From an uncultured Dermabacteraceae bacterium (GTDB taxonomy: Bacteria > Actinomycetota > Actinomycetes > Actinomycetales > Dermabacteraceae), in the NCBI GenBank assembly GCA_946223075.1, contig CAMILZ010000018.1:1-50015 (forward strand): a stretch of DNA of 50,015 bases, given 5' to 3'. The first letter of the stretch is position 1, and each line of letters begins with the position of its first letter. The translations under genes were made by a program, and so were the position numbers. Positions 8,906-17,943 of the stretch are shown piece after piece. The notes beneath the pieces are model-generated. The model searched no databases. It worked only from the letters and a program-made list of their open reading frames with translations, and was not told the origin of the DNA.

Positions 8906-9589
8906 CTACTTAAACAGGAGGTCCGTCACGATGTTGATCGCGTTCAAAAGCGGCTGTCCCTTCGCCTTCGAGTAGTCCGTATAGAGGATGTGCACCGGAT
9001 ACTCAGCGTAGGTGAGGTCGTGGCGGCCGATTTCGGAAACGATCTCGGAGGCGTGCGCCATGCGGTTCTGCTCGATCGAGATTTTGTCGCACGCGTGTCG
9101 GCTGAGAACGCGAAGGCCGTTATGCGTATCGGTGAGACGCACGCCGCTCGTAATATTCGTGAACACGATCGCCATGCGCAGCACGATGCCCTTGAGAAAT
9201 CCCGGCTTGGTGCGACTGTCCAGGAAGCGCGAGCCAAGCACGCAGTCGACGCCCTCGGCCTGCATTTTTTCGATCATGGCGGCGGCATCGGCCACCTGAT
9301 GCTGTCCGTCGGCATCGAACGTGACGACCTGCTTCATCGAGGGGTCCCGGCGCGCGTAGTCAATGCCGGTTTTCAGAGCCGCGCCCTGGCCCATGTTGTA
9401 GGGATGGCGCACGACCACCGCACCGGCGGCCTCGGCCTCCGCCGCCGAGTTATCGCGCGAACCGTCATCGACGCACACCACGAGGGGGTAGGTTTCGCGC
9501 AGTGCACGAATCACGTCACCGATCACTTGCTCTTCGTTGTAGAGCGGGATCACGAACCAGGTGCTGTCGGCTCCGGGGCCAAGGGTCAT
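8906..9589 (-). CDS. Family 2 glycosyltransferase, DPM1/polyprenyl-phosphate type
   Basis: This 227-residue GT-A protein resembles dolichol/polyprenyl-phosphate mannosyl- or glucosyltransferases. Motifs are FVIPLYNEEQVIGDVI, VDDGSRDNS, NMGQGAALKTG, TFDADGQHQ and GSRFLD. It probably transfers a sugar from a nucleotide donor to polyprenyl phosphate at the cytosolic face. There are no C-terminal membrane helices, unlike GtrB-type enzymes. I chose ATG 9587-9589 because GAGGA lies six bases upstream. It converges on the LCP gene with a 13-base gap and is divergent from a DUF2304 gene. That pairing with DUF2304 is common in actinobacteria, and the small membrane protein may anchor or assist it. Confidence 0.88.
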   Translation of the reverse strand: MTLGPGADSTWFVIPLYNEEQVIGDVIRALRETYPLVVCVDDGSRDNSAAEAEAAGAVVVRHPYNMGQGAALKTGIDYARRDPSMKQVVTFDADGQHQVADAAAMIEKMQAEGVDCVLGSRFLDSRTKPGFLKGIVLRMAIVFTNITSGVRLTDTHNGLRVLSRHACDKISIEQNRMAHASEIVSEIGRHDLTYAEYPVHILYTDYSKAKGQPLLNAINIVTDLLFK

Positions 9590-9862
9590 CAGTAGTCCTC
9601 GCAAGAATTGACATGTGTGGCGCGGTTCTTGGCGCGGGCGATGCATAATCGCCCTCGCAAAGGTTACCCTAGTCGAGAGCCTCTTTTGCGCACTGCTCTT
9701 CAAACATGTCGCTCACATGAAGAACTGGCATGACGGACCGTATCGCGATGACTTCCGTCTTCTCGATGCCTGGCATGTGGAGGCTTTCGCATACCTCACG
9801 GTTCGCCTTGGGCGGGCAGTAGGTGCGCGGGAACGAAGAACAATCACTTGCAGGAAGGGCCC

Positions 9863-10282
9863 ATGACCGACATTCTCAGCTCGCCATCGGAAGTAATTTT
9901 CGATAGCCGCACGCTCCTCATTCAGATCCTGCTCATCCTTGGCATCGTGGCCATCACCGCGTGGCTCTTCCTCAAGCGCGGGGCGAAGCAACTCGCCATT
10001 CGCAGGCTCATCATCCTCGCTTTCGCTGTTTTCGCCGTCTTGGCCGTGGTCTTCCCCAATGCGGTTACCGTGGTGGCACAGTTCGTTGGCGTCGGCCGCG
10101 GAACCGACCTTCTTCTTTACGCCACCGTCGTCGTACTCCTCGGCTTCCTCGCGTTGCAAGAGGCGCGCACAAAGACCGCAGAAAAGCGCACAACCAAGCT
10201 TGCGCGCAAAGTCGCCGTTTACGAAGCGGAATCACCCGAGGCGTACCGGAACCACGCGCTCACGGCCTCCACGGAGTCCTGA
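9863..10282 (+). CDS. DUF2304 small membrane protein
   Basis: This 139-residue protein has three hydrophobic segments (roughly residues 20-40, 50-70 and 78-95) and a charged C-terminal tail (~100-139). The pattern and the LGFLALQEARTKTAE-like end match DUF2304, a family usually found beside a polyprenyl-phosphate-type glycosyltransferase like the one divergent from it here. A role as membrane partner of that enzyme is inference. ATG 9863 has AGGAAGG just upstream. The gene ends at a strong hairpin shared with purE. The 273 bases between it and the glycosyltransferase show no further gene. Confidence 0.8.
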   Translation: MTDILSSPSEVIFDSRTLLIQILLILGIVAITAWLFLKRGAKQLAIRRLIILAFAVFAVLAVVFPNAVTVVAQFVGVGRGTDLLLYATVVVLLGFLALQEARTKTAEKRTTKLARKVAVYEAESPEAYRNHALTASTES

Positions 10283-10327
10283 GCGCACCGCCGCTTCGTG
10301 CGAAGCGGCATCTCCCTTCTTCGCATA

Positions 10328-10365
10328 CGGAGGGCCGTGAGCGATCGTTCGCTCACGGCCCTCCG
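10328..10365. terminator. Bidirectional hairpin terminator between DUF2304 gene and purE
   Basis: A perfect 17-bp stem (10328-10344 with 10349-10365) closes on a TCGT loop between two convergent genes. No T-tract follows on either strand, which is common for actinobacterial terminators. It would stop transcription from both sides. Confidence 0.8.
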
Positions 10366-10377
10366 CGTGTTCCGGAG

Positions 10378-10893
10378 TTAGCTCTTGCGCTCCTGACGAA
10401 GCTTTGCACCTTTCTCGTACGCGAGATTCCGCAGCTCTGACTGGTAGTCCACCATTTTCTCGCGGATATCCCGCGCCGCACTCGACTCCCCCGCCCCAAG
10501 GATGCGCGCGGCGAGAAGGCCCGCGTTCGCGGCACCACCGATCGATACGGTGGCAACGGGAACTCCCTTCGGCATCTGCACGATCGACAAGAGGGAATCC
10601 ATGCCATCGAGGTGGCGCAGCGGAACCGGGACGCCGATGACGGGCAGCGGGGTGAGCGCTGCGAGCATTCCGGGGAGGTGGGCGGCACCGCCAGCTCCGG
10701 CGATGATCACGCGTAGACCGTGCTCGTGCGCGGAGCGCCCATATTTCACCATGTCTTCGGGCATGCGGTGGGCACTCACGACTTCCACCTCGCATGCGAT
10801 GTCGAATTTTGCGAGCTGTTCCTCGGCGTCTTTCATCACGGGATAGTCCGAATCGGATCCCATGACAATGCCCACGAGCGGGGTCGCGTTCAT
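10378..10893 (-). CDS. purE: N5-carboxyaminoimidazole ribonucleotide mutase
   Basis: Class I PurE converts N5-CAIR to CAIR in purine synthesis. The 171 residues carry GSDSDYPVM, the catalytic SAHRMPE region, AGAGGAAHLPGM and PVPLRHLDGMDSLLSIVQMPKG. These are the known family blocks, including the phosphate-binding and catalytic serine/histidine positions. It starts three bases after the purK stop, with AAAGGAG overlapping that stop, so the pair is co-translated. A perfect hairpin follows the stop codon. Confidence 0.96.
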   Translation of the reverse strand: MNATPLVGIVMGSDSDYPVMKDAEEQLAKFDIACEVEVVSAHRMPEDMVKYGRSAHEHGLRVIIAGAGGAAHLPGMLAALTPLPVIGVPVPLRHLDGMDSLLSIVQMPKGVPVATVSIGGAANAGLLAARILGAGESSAARDIREKMVDYQSELRNLAYEKGAKLRQERKS

Positions 10894-10896
10894 CGG

Positions 10897-12090
10897 TTAC
10901 TCCTTTGTGCTGTCAAGCGTCACGACGGTGTGTGCCGCGGCGCGGGCTCGACGTTCGGTTTCCGCGAGGTCAGATCCGAGCGCCGTCACGTGGCCGAGTT
11001 TACGGCCCTTGCGAACGCCCTTACCGTACAGGTGAAGTTTGATTCCAGGGTCGTTGTTAAGCGCGTCCCTCGCCCCTTCTGCGAGATTTTCACGCGTGTC
11101 GCCCAAGGTGTTGACCATCACGGTCCACGGCACGATGGGGGCCGTGTCGCCGAGCGGGAGGTCCGCGACCGCGCGCAGATGCTGCTCAAACTGGCTCGTC
11201 ACGCACCCGTCCATGCTCCAGTGGCCCGTGTTGTGGGGCCGCATCGCGAGTTCGTTCACGGCGATGCGACCATCCGGGTATTCGAAGAGTTCGACGGCAA
11301 GCATGCCAACAACGCCAAGGTCGCTCGCGATGCTCTTCGCGAGCGTGCACGCTCGCTCTTCGGCCTCGGAGGAAAGATCAGGCGCGGGGGCGCTCACGCG
11401 GAAGCACACGCCGTCTTTTTGCTCGGATTCGGTCACGGGGTACGAGGCCATCTCACCGCTGGGCCTGCGCGCCACCTGTGCCGAGAGCTCACGCACAAAG
11501 GGAACTCGTTCCTCGGCGAGCAGCGGCTTTCCCCGTTCGAGCCAGTCGCGAGCATCCTCGATCGAGCGTACGCGCATGACGCCGTGACCGTCGTATCCAC
11601 CGCGCGCGGTTTTGAGGATGAGGTCGCCGCCCGAGGCCCCGAGGGCCTCGAAGAGGTCGTTTTCCGTCTCGATCCGCCACCACGTCGGGCAAGGATGACC
11701 GAGTTCGGTGAGTCTCGCGCGCATCGCGAGCTTGTCTTGGGCATATACGAGGGCATCTGGTCCCGGCCTCACCGCAACGCCTTCATGTTCGAGGGCGTGC
11801 AAGAGCCCCGTGGGTACGTGCTCGTGATCGAAGGTGACAACGTCGACGCTCCGCGCGAATGCGGTGACCGATTCGGGGTCGTCGTGCTGCCCGAGCATGA
11901 CGTGTGGGCTGACGCGCGCGGCAGATTCGTCGGGAGAGGTCGCGAGAACGTGGAGTTCGAGGTCGAGCTCGATCGCGGCGGGAATCATCATGCGCGCGAG
12001 TTGGCCGCCGCCGATCACGCCGATGCGCGGTGGGCGCGCAGCTGTGGCCTCGTTCGTGCTGGGCTTGGTGGGGGCGTTTTGAGTACTCAC
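10897..12090 (-). CDS. purK: N5-carboxyaminoimidazole ribonucleotide synthetase
   Basis: PurK is an ATP-grasp enzyme making N5-CAIR from AIR, ATP and bicarbonate. The 397 residues show IGVIGGGQLARMM at the N-terminus, TFDHEHVPTGLL, AQDKLAMRARL, LILKTARGGYDGHGV (ATP-grasp loop) and VNELAMRPHNTGHW near the active site. It starts with GTG 12088-12090 and no clear Shine-Dalgarno sequence precedes it. Instead TACACT lies six bases upstream, compatible with a leaderless transcript starting inside the end of the histidine kinase gene. It may therefore have its own promoter besides read-through from the kinase. Confidence 0.95.
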   Translation of the reverse strand: MSTQNAPTKPSTNEATAARPPRIGVIGGGQLARMMIPAAIELDLELHVLATSPDESAARVSPHVMLGQHDDPESVTAFARSVDVVTFDHEHVPTGLLHALEHEGVAVRPGPDALVYAQDKLAMRARLTELGHPCPTWWRIETENDLFEALGASGGDLILKTARGGYDGHGVMRVRSIEDARDWLERGKPLLAEERVPFVRELSAQVARRPSGEMASYPVTESEQKDGVCFRVSAPAPDLSSEAEERACTLAKSIASDLGVVGMLAVELFEYPDGRIAVNELAMRPHNTGHWSMDGCVTSQFEQHLRAVADLPLGDTAPIVPWTVMVNTLGDTRENLAEGARDALNNDPGIKLHLYGKGVRKGRKLGHVTALGSDLAETERRARAAAHTVVTLDSTKE

Positions 12091-12094
12091 GCGG

Positions 12095-13555
12095 CTAGTG
12101 TAGTGCGCCGCTCTCGCCAGCGCCTTCGTCGCGCGAGTGGGGTGCGGCGCCCGTGGCCAAGGCCTCAGGCGTGGGGGCTGCCGAAGCGGCGGCCTCGCGC
12201 TGGTGCCGTTCCGCGCGTCGCTTTTCGCGTCGCGCTACGAGCCCGTGGGATTTGGCCGGGTCCGACGGTTCCTCGCCTTCCTCACTCTCCGGTTCTGGAT
12301 CGTCGGGGGCTGGGGCTGTCGAAAGGAAGATGCCGAAGCGCGCGGGGCGTTCGTCAATGAGCTCGAGGCGGCCACCATCGTCTTCAACGAGGGTGCGGGC
12401 GAGAGCGAGTCCCACCCCGGTTCCGCGTGAGCCCTTGCCCGAGACTGACCGTTCGAAGATGCGCTGGCCGAGTGCGGGATCAATGCCTTCGCCTTCGTCG
12501 GCAACCTCGATCACGGTGGACTGTTCATTGCGGCGAACTTTGACACGCGTGGTGCCGCCACCGTGCGCGAGCGAGTTTTCGATGAGGGTCGCGATCACCT
12601 GGGTGAGTGGGCCTTGCGAGGCCCATACGGCCGACGCATGCGGCACCTGGATTCGCAATTCGCGCCCCGCGCTGCGGAAGGCATGTTTCCATTCCTCGGC
12701 TTGCTGCACGAGCACCTGGCGAAGGTCAACCACACCGGGTGTGCGCCGTTGAGAGGAGCGGGGCGCGTTGATGAGGTCGTGGACGACCTGGGTGAGGCGA
12801 TCGACCTGTTCAAGGGAGACGCGCGCTTCCTCTCGTACCCATTCCTCCGAGCTCGTTGCGAGGATCTCGTCAAGGCGCATCGACAGGGCGGTGAGGGGCG
12901 TGCGCAACTGGTGGGAGGCGTCCGAAGCGAGCGCGGATTCTGCTTCGAGTCTCTCGGTGAGCATTGCACCCGAGCGCGTGAGCTCAACCGCGACCGTGTC
13001 GATCTCGGCGATTCCACTCGGCTTCCATTCCGTACGGCTCCTGCCGCTCCCAAGTTCTTCGGCGCGTCTCGTGAGCCGAACGAGGGGTGCGGAGAGCCTT
13101 TGTGCTTGCCAGAGAGCGACTGATACGCCGATCGCGATAGCGCTGATCGCGGCGACAAGGATGAGCACCCATGCGCTTGCGGTGTGTGCGCGGACGTCGG
13201 ATTGCGGGATGCGTACGGTCACGATTTGACCGTTCACGCCTTGGGCCGATTGCTGCAATGCGTCGGACCCCGCGTCTTCGCCCGCTTCGAGCTCGGTGTT
13301 TTGGTAGTTCACCGCGATTTGGACGTCGAGGTTCACAACCTGGTCAACGGTTTCTTGGAGCATCGCCTCGTCAATCGGGAGACCCTCGTTGAGTCGGTGA
13401 TCGGTCTCGGAAATGACGTCTTGGAGCAGCGTGCCGGCTTGCGCCGAGAGATTGTCACGCACGGCCGTGAGCCAGGCCGCGCCAAGGGGGATACCGAGCA
13501 GGAGGACCGCGAGGAGCACGGTCATGAGGGTTGCCTGCAGAACTCGAAGCTGCAT
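12095..13555 (-). CDS. Sensor histidine kinase
   Basis: This 486-residue membrane kinase has transmembrane segments at ~7-29 and ~127-148, with a ~95-residue extracytoplasmic sensor between them. A HAMP-like linker follows, then the dimerisation box SDASHQLRTPLTAL with the phospho-acceptor His ~215. The ATPase domain has IENSLAHGGG (N box), VADEGEGID (G1) and GTGVGLALARTLVEDDGG (G2). A charged, low-complexity C-terminal tail of roughly 100 residues follows the catalytic core. It lies 19 bases downstream of an OmpR-type regulator, its evident partner. The signal sensed is not deducible. Confidence 0.93.
   Translation of the reverse strand: MQLRVLQATLMTVLLAVLLLGIPLGAAWLTAVRDNLSAQAGTLLQDVISETDHRLNEGLPIDEAMLQETVDQVVNLDVQIAVNYQNTELEAGEDAGSDALQQSAQGVNGQIVTVRIPQSDVRAHTASAWVLILVAAISAIAIGVSVALWQAQRLSAPLVRLTRRAEELGSGRSRTEWKPSGIAEIDTVAVELTRSGAMLTERLEAESALASDASHQLRTPLTALSMRLDEILATSSEEWVREEARVSLEQVDRLTQVVHDLINAPRSSQRRTPGVVDLRQVLVQQAEEWKHAFRSAGRELRIQVPHASAVWASQGPLTQVIATLIENSLAHGGGTTRVKVRRNEQSTVIEVADEGEGIDPALGQRIFERSVSGKGSRGTGVGLALARTLVEDDGGRLELIDERPARFGIFLSTAPAPDDPEPESEEGEEPSDPAKSHGLVARREKRRAERHQREAAASAAPTPEALATGAAPHSRDEGAGESGALH
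12097..12102 (-). promoter_or_regulatory. Candidate leaderless -10 element for purK
   Basis: TACACT (minus strand) followed by exactly six bases and then the GTG start matches the spacing of actinobacterial leaderless promoters (TANNNT about 7 bases before the transcription and translation start). It lies at the very end of the histidine kinase gene. Confidence 0.4.
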
Positions 13556-13574
13556 CGTGAGCGCCTAGTGCGCC

Positions 13575-14273
13575 CTACTGGGCGTCGGTGTCTTCGAAGC
13601 GGAAGCCCACGCCACGCACGGTCGTGATGCGTTTGGGGTTCGTCGCGTCGTCTCCGAGTTTGCGGCGAAGCCACGAGATGTGCATGTCGAGGGTTTTCGT
13701 GGAGCCCCACCATTCGGCGCCCCACACTTCGCGCATGAGGTCGTCGCGCGTGACGACACTTCCCGCTTCCCTCATGAGGACAGCGAGGAGGTCGAACTCT
13801 TTCGCGCTGAGCGAGAGTTCCTCGTCGTCGACGTACACGCGCCGCGCCGAGGGGTCGAGGCTCACGCCGTTGATGTCGTACGTACTCGAGCTCGTGTCTT
13901 CGACGACCTGGGTGCGGCGCAAAAGCGCACGGATGCGTGCCTGAAGCTCACCGAGGCGGAAGGGTTTGGTGACGTAGTCGTCGGCACCCGCGTCGAGACC
14001 AACGACGGCGTCGACCTCGTCGGCGCGTGCCGTGAGGATGAGCACGGGGGCTTCGAGGCCGCCCTTGCGGAGCCTCCTGCACACTTCAAGACCGTCGATG
14101 TCGGGAAGACCGAGGTCGAGAATCACAAAATCGATGTGGTCTTCGCTCGCGGCAATCGTGAGGGCGTCAATGCCCCTCGAGGCCCTGACGACGGAATAGC
14201 CTTCGCGGTCGAGGGCTCGCGAGAGGGGCTCTGCGATCGCCGGATCGTCTTCAACGAGAAGTAGTCGTGTCAC
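13575..14273 (-). CDS. OmpR/PhoB-family response regulator
   Basis: This 232-residue DNA-binding response regulator has a receiver domain with VEDD (acidic pocket), the phospho-acceptor Asp53 (ILDLGLPDIDG), Thr81 (LTARAD) and Lys103 (VTKPF). A winged-helix domain follows (SAKEFDLLAVLM, VVTRDDLMREVWG, STKTLDMHISWLRRKLGDD, TTVRGVGFRFE). It starts at GTG 14271-14273 with AAGGA about seven bases upstream. It is cotranscribed with the kinase below it and follows the adenylate cyclase gene by 71 bases, which contain a weak 6-bp hairpin (14303-14319). Confidence 0.95.
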   Translation of the reverse strand: MTRLLLVEDDPAIAEPLSRALDREGYSVVRASRGIDALTIAASEDHIDFVILDLGLPDIDGLEVCRRLRKGGLEAPVLILTARADEVDAVVGLDAGADDYVTKPFRLGELQARIRALLRRTQVVEDTSSSTYDINGVSLDPSARRVYVDDEELSLSAKEFDLLAVLMREAGSVVTRDDLMREVWGAEWWGSTKTLDMHISWLRRKLGDDATNPKRITTVRGVGFRFEDTDAQ

Positions 14274-14344
14274 GAAGTCATCCTTACCAATGTGCGTGTG
14301 ATCGCGCTGTGAAAGCGCGGACCGTCAAGCGACTCTCTACTCTC

Positions 14345-15454
14345 TCATGAGTGTCGCTCGATGAGCGAAGCTGCGGACCGCTCGACTCTCACGATTGTCG
14401 TCTCTCCAATTCCGTGCAACTCCTCTGTCCATTCTGCGACACGCGTGAAGCCGCCCGGGAAGGCACGGTCCACAAGGTCCGCCGTTTCCCCATCGACGAC
14501 GACCGCACCCGGCTCGGCGATGCCTTCGAGGCGTGCGGCGAGATTCACTTTGGGGCCGAAGACGTCGCCGTAGCGGGAGAACATATTGCCCCACGCGAGT
14601 CCCACGCGCACGTTGGGAAGCGAGGGCTGGCGCTTGATGTTTTCGGCGATCGAGAGCGCGATCCTGACACCATCTTCGGGGGTGTCGGCAAGGAACATGA
14701 CTTCATCGCCTACGGTCTTGACGACGCGCCCGCCGCCGTCGGAGATCACATCCCTCGTGAGGTTTTCAAAATCTCTGATGACACCCGCGAGTTCGATGCC
14801 GTCGATCGACTGGGCGAGCCTCGTGAACTGGACGAGATCGGCGAAACCCACGGCGCGCGGGAGCGGGAGAGATTCGTCATCCCAGTCGCTCGTCGAGGTG
14901 CGGAGGATTTCGGCACCGGCGCGCGCGGTGTACGCCGACATTTGCCGGCGAAACACGTGAATGGCCTGGTGCTCAAACATCTCGATGAATTGCGGAACCG
15001 TTTCGAGCATGTGCATGCGCGCTTCGGTGTCGCTCATGCCGTGGCGTTGCTTCGCGTCGTCGACGAGCGCCTCGGTGAGCCACATGGCGAGGCGCCCCAT
15101 GTGGAATCCAAGCCCGCGCACGATCGTGACGAACGTGTCTTCGCTCAGCGTTTTGTCGTTCACGAGCGCCGCGAGGTCCGCGATCGCCTCCGCGTCGTCT
15201 TCGGTGAAGGCGGTCGTGTCGAGCGCCACGTTGGAGAATCCGAGCCCGCGCCAATAGTCGGTGCTGAGTTGCCGGTCGACGCCGAAGTCCTCTTCGAGGT
15301 CACGCCTCGAGTACTCGCGTTCACCGTCGAGGAGGGAGCGCTCGAGAGCACCGATCGCGCCTCGCACGCGCGCGAAACGTTCGTTGAGCGCGTTCGGCAT
15401 CGCACCATCAAGGCTATGCTCGCTCGGCTCCTCGCGATCGTGAACGTTATTCAT
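14345..15454 (-). CDS. Class III adenylate cyclase with N-terminal regulatory domain
   Basis: This 369-residue soluble cyclase resembles mycobacterial Rv1264/Rv2212, whose N-terminal domain (Ad_Cy_reg) inhibits the catalytic part in a pH-dependent way. The C-terminal half carries the catalytic set: metal-binding Asp in VGFADLVQFT and in KTVGDEVMF, the adenine-specifying Lys in the same motif with Asp in GDVFGPKV, and the transition-state Asn/Arg in NLAARLEG. All key residues appear intact, so cAMP production is expected. I chose ATG 15452-15454, six bases after AAAGGA; it overlaps the birA stop as ATGA. Whether the neighbouring two-component pair responds to cAMP or is merely adjacent is unknown. 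Confidence 0.9.
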   Translation of the reverse strand: MNNVHDREEPSEHSLDGAMPNALNERFARVRGAIGALERSLLDGEREYSRRDLEEDFGVDRQLSTDYWRGLGFSNVALDTTAFTEDDAEAIADLAALVNDKTLSEDTFVTIVRGLGFHMGRLAMWLTEALVDDAKQRHGMSDTEARMHMLETVPQFIEMFEHQAIHVFRRQMSAYTARAGAEILRTSTSDWDDESLPLPRAVGFADLVQFTRLAQSIDGIELAGVIRDFENLTRDVISDGGGRVVKTVGDEVMFLADTPEDGVRIALSIAENIKRQPSLPNVRVGLAWGNMFSRYGDVFGPKVNLAARLEGIAEPGAVVVDGETADLVDRAFPGGFTRVAEWTEELHGIGETTIVRVERSAASLIERHS

Positions 15455-16272
15455 CTGGTCCTTTCGCATTCGTCGTTCTCCTCAGCGCACCGCTGGCCGC
15501 TCAATGAAGGGCGCACCAAGTGAACGTCGGCGGCGTCGAGGGCGTGCCGACCTCGCTCCGGATTATCCACGAGGAGCCTGCCCGCCGGATCAACGTCGAG
15601 GGCCCTCGCGAAGTACCGCGACCCTCCCGGAATCTCCACCAGAACCCGAGACCCGAGAGTGAGGCAGTTCACAGCATACCGCGTTCGCAGGTGTCGAAAG
15701 TCCTCTCCCCCAGAATCGACAGCAGAGAATACGCGTGCAATTGCTCTCGCGAGCACTTCCCCGAACTCGCGGCGCTTCTCCACACTCGCGAGGACATCAG
15801 CATAGGCGGCATCGAGGCTCGCGAGTGTCTGCGCCTTCTCCAGGCCCTCGCGACTCCTCTCTATTTCTCCCACGAGATTGACGCCCACCCCCGCGAGGAG
15901 TCGATCGGCATCCACTCGCACGAGGATCCCCGCGATCTTTTCGCCCGTTGGCGCAAGCAGATCATTTGGCCACTTCATGCCGGGAAGCGGCGCGCCAGGT
16001 GCAATCTCATCGCACGCGTCGAGCGCGGCGAGGGCGGTCGCGAGCGGGTACCAGCCACGCCGCTCCGGGGCCGGTAGGGGCCAGGCAACCGTCAGCGCGA
16101 GTGATTCGCCCGGCCTGTTCTGCCATCGCCGCCCTTGGCGACCGTGGCCCGCGCGCTGGTCGAGGGTCATGAGGGCGAACGGCGCCTTGAGCGTGTCGTA
16201 CGGCGGCTCGGTGAGGATATCGAGTGTCGAGTTGCACGAGGGCACATAGTCGGTGCGCAAAGGCTCGCTCAC
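15451..16272 (-). CDS. birA: Biotin--[acetyl-CoA-carboxylase] ligase
   Basis: This 273-residue biotin protein ligase activates biotin to biotinyl-AMP and attaches it to the carboxyl carrier lysine. Motifs are DQRAGHGRQGRRW (biotinyl-AMP loop), MKWPNDLL and GEKIAGILV, followed by a C-terminal SH3-like domain. There is no N-terminal helix-turn-helix, so it is a class I, non-repressor ligase. It starts at GTG 16270-16272; no better start is seen nearby. It is divergent from the carboxylase beta-subunit gene (84 bases apart), and its substrate is the alpha subunit encoded at 20749. It heads the minus-strand run with the adenylate cyclase. Confidence 0.94.
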   Translation of the reverse strand: MSEPLRTDYVPSCNSTLDILTEPPYDTLKAPFALMTLDQRAGHGRQGRRWQNRPGESLALTVAWPLPAPERRGWYPLATALAALDACDEIAPGAPLPGMKWPNDLLAPTGEKIAGILVRVDADRLLAGVGVNLVGEIERSREGLEKAQTLASLDAAYADVLASVEKRREFGEVLARAIARVFSAVDSGGEDFRHLRTRYAVNCLTLGSRVLVEIPGGSRYFARALDVDPAGRLLVDNPERGRHALDAADVHLVRPSLSGQRCAEENDECERTR

Positions 16273-16356
16273 GTGTTTTTCGCTCTCTCGTTTTCTTGTC
16301 CATGGCGTACACTCACGAGAGCAATTGTGCCAGGCCACGACGGAGCAGGAGTGGGA

Positions 16357-17943
16357 GTGAACGAGACGCCGAGGCGGTCCACCACCGCCGAGAGACTTGA
16401 GGAGCTTCGATCTCGCGAAAACGCCGCCGTCACGGAGGCGGGTGCAGCAGCGGTCAAAAAGCAACACGCCCGCGGCAAGAAGACAGCCCGCGAGCGCATC
16501 GAGGAGCTTCTCGACCAAGGCTCGTTCGTGGAGACCGACCGTTTCGTTCGCCACCAGAGCCACAATTTCGGACTCGAAAAGAAGCGGATCGACGGCGACG
16601 GCATCGTGACGGGCTACGGCACGATTGATGGCCGGCAGGTATGCGTGTACTCGCAGGATTTCACCGTTCTTGGCGGTTCCCTCGGCGAGGCTCACGGCAA
16701 GAAGATCCAGAAGATTCAGGACCTCGCACTGTCGACCGGCGTGCCGATCATCGGCATTCTTGACGGCGGCGGCGCACGCATCCAGGAGGGCGTCGCCTCA
16801 CTCGCGACTTTCGCGGGAATCTTCCGCCGCAACACTCGCGCCTCGGGGGTCATCCCCCAGATTTCGCTCATTATGGGGCCCGCCGCAGGCGGTGCGGTGT
16901 ACTCCCCCGCGCTGACCGACATCATCGTGATGGTCGAGAAGTCTTCTCACATGTTCATCACCGGCCCGGATGTCATCAAAACCGTGACGGGCGAGAACGT
17001 GGGCTTCGAGGAACTTGGGGGCGCCCGCACGCACTCGAGCACTTCTGGCGTGGCGCACTACATGGCAAACGATGAGTCGGATGCGCTCGATTACGTTCGC
17101 GACCTCCTTTCCTATCTTCCCGCGAACACCCTCACCGAGGCTCCCGTCTACCCTGACGAGGCAGACTTCGATCCGAGTCCCGAGGACCGCGCGCTCGACC
17201 ACCTCGTCCCCGATTCGCCTAATCAGCCCTATGACATGCAAAGCGTCATCGAGGCGATCCTCGATGACGAATTCCTCGAAATCCACGGAAACTTTGCGAA
17301 GAACGTCCAGGTCGGCTTCGGGCGCGTCGAGGGGCATAGCGTGGGCATCGTCGCGAATCAGCCGTCGCAGCTTGCAGGCACGCTCGATATCGATGCGAGC
17401 GAAAAGGCCGCGCGCTTCGTGCGTCTTTGCGATTCCTACAACATTCCGGTCCTCACGCTCGTCGATGTCCCGGGCTTCCTTCCCGGCACCGATCAGGAGT
17501 ACGGCGGGATCATTCGCCGCGGCGCAAAGCTTTTGTATGCGTATGCGGAGGCGACCGTTCCGCTCATCACCGTGATCACGCGCAAGGCTTACGGTGGCGC
17601 GTACATCGTCATGGGATCGAAGGAGCTTGGCGCCGACGTGAACCTCGCGTGGCCCACGGCCCAGATTGCCGTCATGGGCGCGCAGGGGGCGGTGAACATT
17701 CTTCACCGCAAGGAAATCAAAGCCGCATCGGAGGCGGGCAAGGACGCCGAGGCTCTTCGCGAGCAGTTCCAAACGGAGTACGAGGAGACCTTCGCCAATC
17801 CCTATGTCGCGGCCGAGCGCGGCCTTCTCGACGGCGTGATTCAGCCGCACGAAACGCGCGAGGCCATCACGCGCGCGTTGCGTGCCCTGCGCACGAAACG
17901 CGATGCCCTGCCCACAAAGAAGCACGGAAACATTCCGCTGTGA
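16357..17943 (+). CDS. accD: Acyl-CoA carboxylase beta subunit (carboxyltransferase)
   Basis: This 528-residue carboxyltransferase of the AccD5/PccB type moves carboxyl from biotin to acetyl- or propionyl-CoA. Family blocks are KKTARERIEELLDQGSF, GGSLGEAHGKKIQKI, GGGARIQEGV, MGPAAGGAVYSPA, MFITGPDVI and, in the C-domain, DVPGFLPGTDQE and KAYGGAYIVMGSK with oxyanion-hole glycines. I chose GTG 16357 because AGGAG lies five bases upstream; a GTG two codons earlier sits on that site. Its stop overlaps the epsilon subunit start. The acyl-CoA specificity (acetyl versus propionyl) cannot be fixed by eye. Confidence 0.96.
   Translation: MNETPRRSTTAERLEELRSRENAAVTEAGAAAVKKQHARGKKTARERIEELLDQGSFVETDRFVRHQSHNFGLEKKRIDGDGIVTGYGTIDGRQVCVYSQDFTVLGGSLGEAHGKKIQKIQDLALSTGVPIIGILDGGGARIQEGVASLATFAGIFRRNTRASGVIPQISLIMGPAAGGAVYSPALTDIIVMVEKSSHMFITGPDVIKTVTGENVGFEELGGARTHSSTSGVAHYMANDESDALDYVRDLLSYLPANTLTEAPVYPDEADFDPSPEDRALDHLVPDSPNQPYDMQSVIEAILDDEFLEIHGNFAKNVQVGFGRVEGHSVGIVANQPSQLAGTLDIDASEKAARFVRLCDSYNIPVLTLVDVPGFLPGTDQEYGGIIRRGAKLLYAYAEATVPLITVITRKAYGGAYIVMGSKELGADVNLAWPTAQIAVMGAQGAVNILHRKEIKAASEAGKDAEALREQFQTEYEETFANPYVAAERGLLDGVIQPHETREAITRALRALRTKRDALPTKKHGNIPL

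Noticed and set aside
10720..12360. A 546-residue plus-strand open frame opposite purE/purK and the kinase end
   Set aside because: It spans the antisense of two strongly supported genes, with no plausible start context or motif.
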